Part shown: one piece after another, positions 61,844-64,000 of the stretch
Numbering within the stretch: position 1 is the first letter of the stretch
Layout of the letters: each line of letters starts with the position of its first letter
Assembly (NCBI GenBank): GCA_910579685.1
Contig: CAJTVN010000013.1
Span: 47,575 to 111,574, forward strand
From: an uncultured Lachnospiraceae bacterium
GTDB lineage: Bacteria > Bacillota > Clostridia > Lachnospirales > Lachnospiraceae
DNA length: 64,000 nucleotides
Reading direction: 5' to 3'
Made by a program: the position numbers and the translations under genes
Notes under the pieces: generated by a model
What the model saw: the letters and a program-made list of their open reading frames with translations, nothing else
Told to the model about the DNA's origin: nothing
The model's database searches: none

Positions 61844-62716
61844 ATGGAAAACATTTTAGAAATATCAAAATTAAACAAGTCTTACACGGATTTTTCATTG
61901 ACAGATGTTTCATTTTCCCTGCCGGATAACAGCATTACCGGATTTATAGGTGTCAATGGTTCGGGGAAAACAACTACAATCAGGTCTATTTTAGGGCTGG
62001 TAAAATTCAATTCCGGGACCATTAAGTTATTTGGACAGGACATGAACGGAAACACAAGGTCGCTTAAAGAACGTATCGGCGTTGTATTGGACGAGGGTGG
62101 ATTTTATGAAGAATTCAGTATGTCTGAAATGAAAGGGATTGTATCCCCGGCTTATAAAAACTGGCAGGAACGGGATTACAATGATTACATGGAGCAGTTT
62201 GGACTGAACCCAAAGCAAAAGATCTCCACCTTGTCAAAGGGCATGAAGATGAAATTTTCTTTGGCACTGGCTTTATCACATGAAGCAGAGCTTTTGATCA
62301 TGGACGAGCCGACAAGCGGATTAGACCCTTTGGTCCGCAGCCAGATGTTAAAAATACTGGCAGGCTACATGAAAAAAAGCGGCAGGGCTGTGTTCTTTTC
62401 AACCCATATCACTTCCGATCTGGAACAGATTGCAGACAGGCTGATACTCATTGACAACGGGCGCATCCTTTTTCAGGAAAAAAAGGATACTCTGCTTGAA
62501 ACATACAGGATTGTAAAAGGTGATAACAGTTTGCTGAACGCAGAGAGCAGGAAGCTGTTCTTAAGTTTGAATCCAATGGAGCGTAGTTTTATAGGATTAA
62601 CCGATAAGCCGAAAGAGATTGCCAGGATTATGCCGGACGCTTTAATGGAGCGCCCAACAATCGAAAATATTATGCTTGGGAAGATAGAGAGGGGGAGTGC
62701 ATCATGGCAGCTTTAA
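61844..62716 (+). CDS. ABC-2 type transporter ATP-binding protein
   Basis: The start at 61844 follows GGGGAGG, giving 290 residues. An ATG at 61802 is a weaker alternative. Walker A is GVNGSGKTTT, the signature region TLSKGMKMKFSLALALSH, Walker B LLIMDEPTSGLDP and the switch His FFSTHITSDLE. The C-terminal ~80 residues are typical of YtrB/BcrA-like exporter ATPases. It overlaps the permease gene by 13 bp. Together they should export or extract a drug, peptide or lipid. Confidence 0.94.
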   Translation: MENILEISKLNKSYTDFSLTDVSFSLPDNSITGFIGVNGSGKTTTIRSILGLVKFNSGTIKLFGQDMNGNTRSLKERIGVVLDEGGFYEEFSMSEMKGIVSPAYKNWQERDYNDYMEQFGLNPKQKISTLSKGMKMKFSLALALSHEAELLIMDEPTSGLDPLVRSQMLKILAGYMKKSGRAVFFSTHITSDLEQIADRLILIDNGRILFQEKKDTLLETYRIVKGDNSLLNAESRKLFLSLNPMERSFIGLTDKPKEIARIMPDALMERPTIENIMLGKIERGSASWQL

Positions 62717-63327
62717 TAAAAAAGGACTTTATGCTGTTAAAAAAATATGTGCTGTTTATAATTGTAATCGTGTTCGCCCTGCCTGCCGCACTTGCAGCAA
62801 AATCAAATGAAGTGAATATGGTCCAGTCAACAATGGCTTTTGCTTTTGAAGTGATTTATTCTGAATTCCTGATATGCCGCTATCTGGCAATGAAAGAATA
62901 CCAGTATCCCAAAACAGCGAGTTTTTTATGTACGCTTCCCTACACGCGGAATATGCAGGTTGCCAGTAAATATTTGATCTATTTCATTGTGTTTGCATTT
63001 TGCTGTACGGCATACTGGATTGATACGTTGTTTGTTCCGAATTTAATCAGACTCAGTTCAGATTTGGTCATACCGGTTTTGTTTGCCGTTTCCATTCTTT
63101 ATAGTATTTATATGCCCGTACAGTACAAGTTTGGATATGATAAATCAAAACTCATATTCATGTTTCTGCTGATTGCGTTTCCGTTGTTTATTGCCAAGGC
63201 AAATACAACAATGATCATGGAAGTTTTATCAAATATAACTATTCCCGTAATGTTGATATTGGCATTAGCGGCATTGGCTTTATCTGTAATGGTATCTGCA
63301 AAAATATTTAATGGGAAGGAATTATAA
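62704..63327 (+). CDS. ABC-2 type transporter permease
   Basis: The 207-residue protein has about six membrane helices and begins LIKKDFMLLKKYVLFIIV. The cytoplasmic loop contains MKEYQYPKTASFLCTLPYTR, the pattern of the ABC2_memb family found with YtrB-like ATPases. It starts inside the ATPase gene. The likely partner is the upstream ATPase. The substrate is unknown. Confidence 0.9.
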   Translation: MAALIKKDFMLLKKYVLFIIVIVFALPAALAAKSNEVNMVQSTMAFAFEVIYSEFLICRYLAMKEYQYPKTASFLCTLPYTRNMQVASKYLIYFIVFAFCCTAYWIDTLFVPNLIRLSSDLVIPVLFAVSILYSIYMPVQYKFGYDKSKLIFMFLLIAFPLFIAKANTTMIMEVLSNITIPVMLILALAALALSVMVSAKIFNGKEL

Positions 63328-63335
63328 AGGGAAAA

Positions 63336-63494
63336 ATGGATGGACATAAAATTTTCAAAAATGCAGCAATACCTGTCATCTTGATGATTGTAGGCTTATG
63401 CCGTTATACGCAGAATCTGCCTTTATCGATAATTGCCGGGATAGGGATTTATGCAATGGCTTCCTCCATAGACAGGTTCATAAAAAAGAGGTGA
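63336..63494 (+). CDS. Small 52-residue membrane protein
   Basis: The ATG at 63336 follows AAAGGGAAAA. The ORF encodes MDGHKIFKNAAIPVILMIVG and continues to a basic DRFIKKR end, with two short hydrophobic segments (about 10-22 and 30-44). It fills the space between the permease (8 bp upstream) and the GntR gene (4 bp downstream), so it is part of the operon. It may be an accessory subunit of the exporter. No family recognised. Confidence 0.7.
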   Translation: MDGHKIFKNAAIPVILMIVGLCRYTQNLPLSIIAGIGIYAMASSIDRFIKKR

Positions 63495-63498
63495 CGCC

Positions 63499-63843
63499 AT
63501 GCTGAGACAGGATAGTACGAAAAGATACAATCAGCTTGCGGTTGATCTTTTGAAGAAAATACTTAACAGGCATTACTTGCCAGGAAGTAAACTTCCATCG
63601 ACAAGGGAACTGGCAAAACAGGCAGGGGTGAATCCTAATACAATGCAAAGAGCCTTACAAGTCCTGCAGGATGAGAAAATACTCATAAAGCAGTCAACGA
63701 CTGGAAGGTATGTTACAACAGATATCCAACACCTTAAAAATATCCGAAATAGAATGCTGGAACAGATAAAGCAAAATTATCAGGAAGAAATCAGGTCATA
63801 TGGAAGTGGGTTTGAAAACGATGGGACAATCGGAGGAAAATAG
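63499..63843 (+). CDS. GntR-family regulator, YtrA type
   Basis: The protein is 114 residues with an N-terminal winged helix (ILNRHYLPGSKLPSTRELAK, VNPNTMQRALQVLQDEKIL). A short helical tail lacks any large ligand-binding domain, as in the YtrA subfamily that represses neighbouring ABC exporter operons. AAAGAGGTGA precedes the ATG. The operon therefore encodes both a MerR-type and a GntR-type regulator. In other YtrA-type operons the GntR gene comes first; here it is last. Confidence 0.92.
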   Translation: MLRQDSTKRYNQLAVDLLKKILNRHYLPGSKLPSTRELAKQAGVNPNTMQRALQVLQDEKILIKQSTTGRYVTTDIQHLKNIRNRMLEQIKQNYQEEIRSYGSGFENDGTIGGK

Positions 63844-63928
63844 ATGGCGTTCTGTGCTGCTGAATGTTTTACTGGTAAACGATAAAAGTATGCCAGGACA
63901 GCCTTGTTTTTGCTGAATAATATACAAA

Positions 63929-63972
63929 AGCAGACCGCCGCTATGGCAGACCGCCATATGCGGCGGTCTGCT
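63929..63972. repeat. Long stem-loop with embedded GCAGACCGCC repeats, terminator candidate
   Basis: AGCAGACCGCCGC (63929-63941) pairs with GCGGCGGTCTGCT (63960-63972), and the inner TATGGC/GCCATA (63942-63947, 63953-63958) extends it to 19 pairs with one bulge. GCAGACCGCC occurs twice on the plus strand (63930-63939, 63946-63955). No long T-run follows. It may end the exporter operon or belong to a repeat element continuing past the window. Confidence 0.6.
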
Positions 63973-63983
63973 ATTTCCGCAGG

Positions 63984-63999
63984 CAGGCCGGGCGGCCTG
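63984..63999. repeat. Short inverted repeat at the window end
   Basis: CAGGCC (63984-63989) and GGCCTG (63994-63999) pair across GGGC. Its role cannot be judged because the sequence ends here. Confidence 0.4.
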
Positions 64000-64000
64000 A

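Noticed and set aside
63844..63885. Short ORF starting at ATG 63844
   Set aside because: It ends after 13 codons and has no conserved features. The upstream overlapping frame also ends quickly with no clear translation signal.

Overview
The window reads as chromosomal DNA from a Gram-positive anaerobe of the Clostridia, most likely a Lachnospiraceae species. This rests on strong AGGAGG-type ribosome binding sites, consensus sigma-A promoters, a GGGtGRT protein paired with a NifU-like scaffold, YesM/YesN sugar two-component genes and biosynthetic operons of clostridial type. Base composition looks near 50% G+C by eye in the core. It drops visibly in two accessory patches, about 22.3-24.1 kb and 59.4-63.9 kb. 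No rRNA genes, CRISPR arrays, intact insertion sequences or phage genes were found. One tRNA (Thr, CGT) is present.

Layout. 0-8.3 kb: an XRE-cupin regulator, a 31-residue membrane peptide, a 6-phosphogluconolactonase-like protein, a large soluble hybrid sensor kinase, chorismate synthase, tgt and yajC. 8.4-18.3 kb: amino-acid biosynthesis, with leuB-(GT-C-like membrane protein)-ilvD-ilvB-(L,D-transpeptidase), then serC-serA. 18.4-22.1 kb: a small unknown protein, a glycogen branching enzyme with an unusual C-terminal coiled coil, and an MscS channel. 22.2-24.1 kb: tRNA-Thr followed by an AT-rich patch with a zinc-ribbon membrane protein and a chimeric relic of two broken genes. 24.2-30.9 kb: an ABC importer lacking its binding protein, then argH-asd-topB and a MazG-like gene. 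30.9-38.3 kb: a hexapeptide protein, a NifU-like/GGGtGRT pair, an Rrf2 regulator, and, divergent from it, metY-metN-metI-metQ behind a cysteine-rich leader ORF and an intrinsic terminator. 38.3-50.3 kb: a pectin/hemicellulose utilisation locus (AraC regulator, GH88, GH28, GH43, sugar ABC importer, YesM/YesN). 50.4-52.3 kb: small membrane proteins and a lipoprotein. 52.4-59.3 kb: metH, an unknown protein, a second acetolactate synthase set (ilvB, two ilvN copies) and ilvC. 59.4-64 kb: a decayed peptide-type ABC transporter, then a MerR-controlled ABC-2 exporter operon ending in a GntR regulator.

How it fits together. Sulfur and methionine metabolism recurs: Rrf2, metY, MetNIQ, MetH and the Fe-S scaffold pair. 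Branched-chain amino-acid synthesis is split over two loci, with two large subunits and two small subunits of acetolactate synthase. The most notable non-coding signal lies between the Rrf2 gene and metY. A consensus promoter drives a 41-codon ORF with six Cys codons (three consecutive), followed by a 9-bp terminator hairpin ahead of metY. This is the architecture of a cysteine-responsive transcription attenuator. All functional statements are from reading the sequence; no database search or folding program was run.
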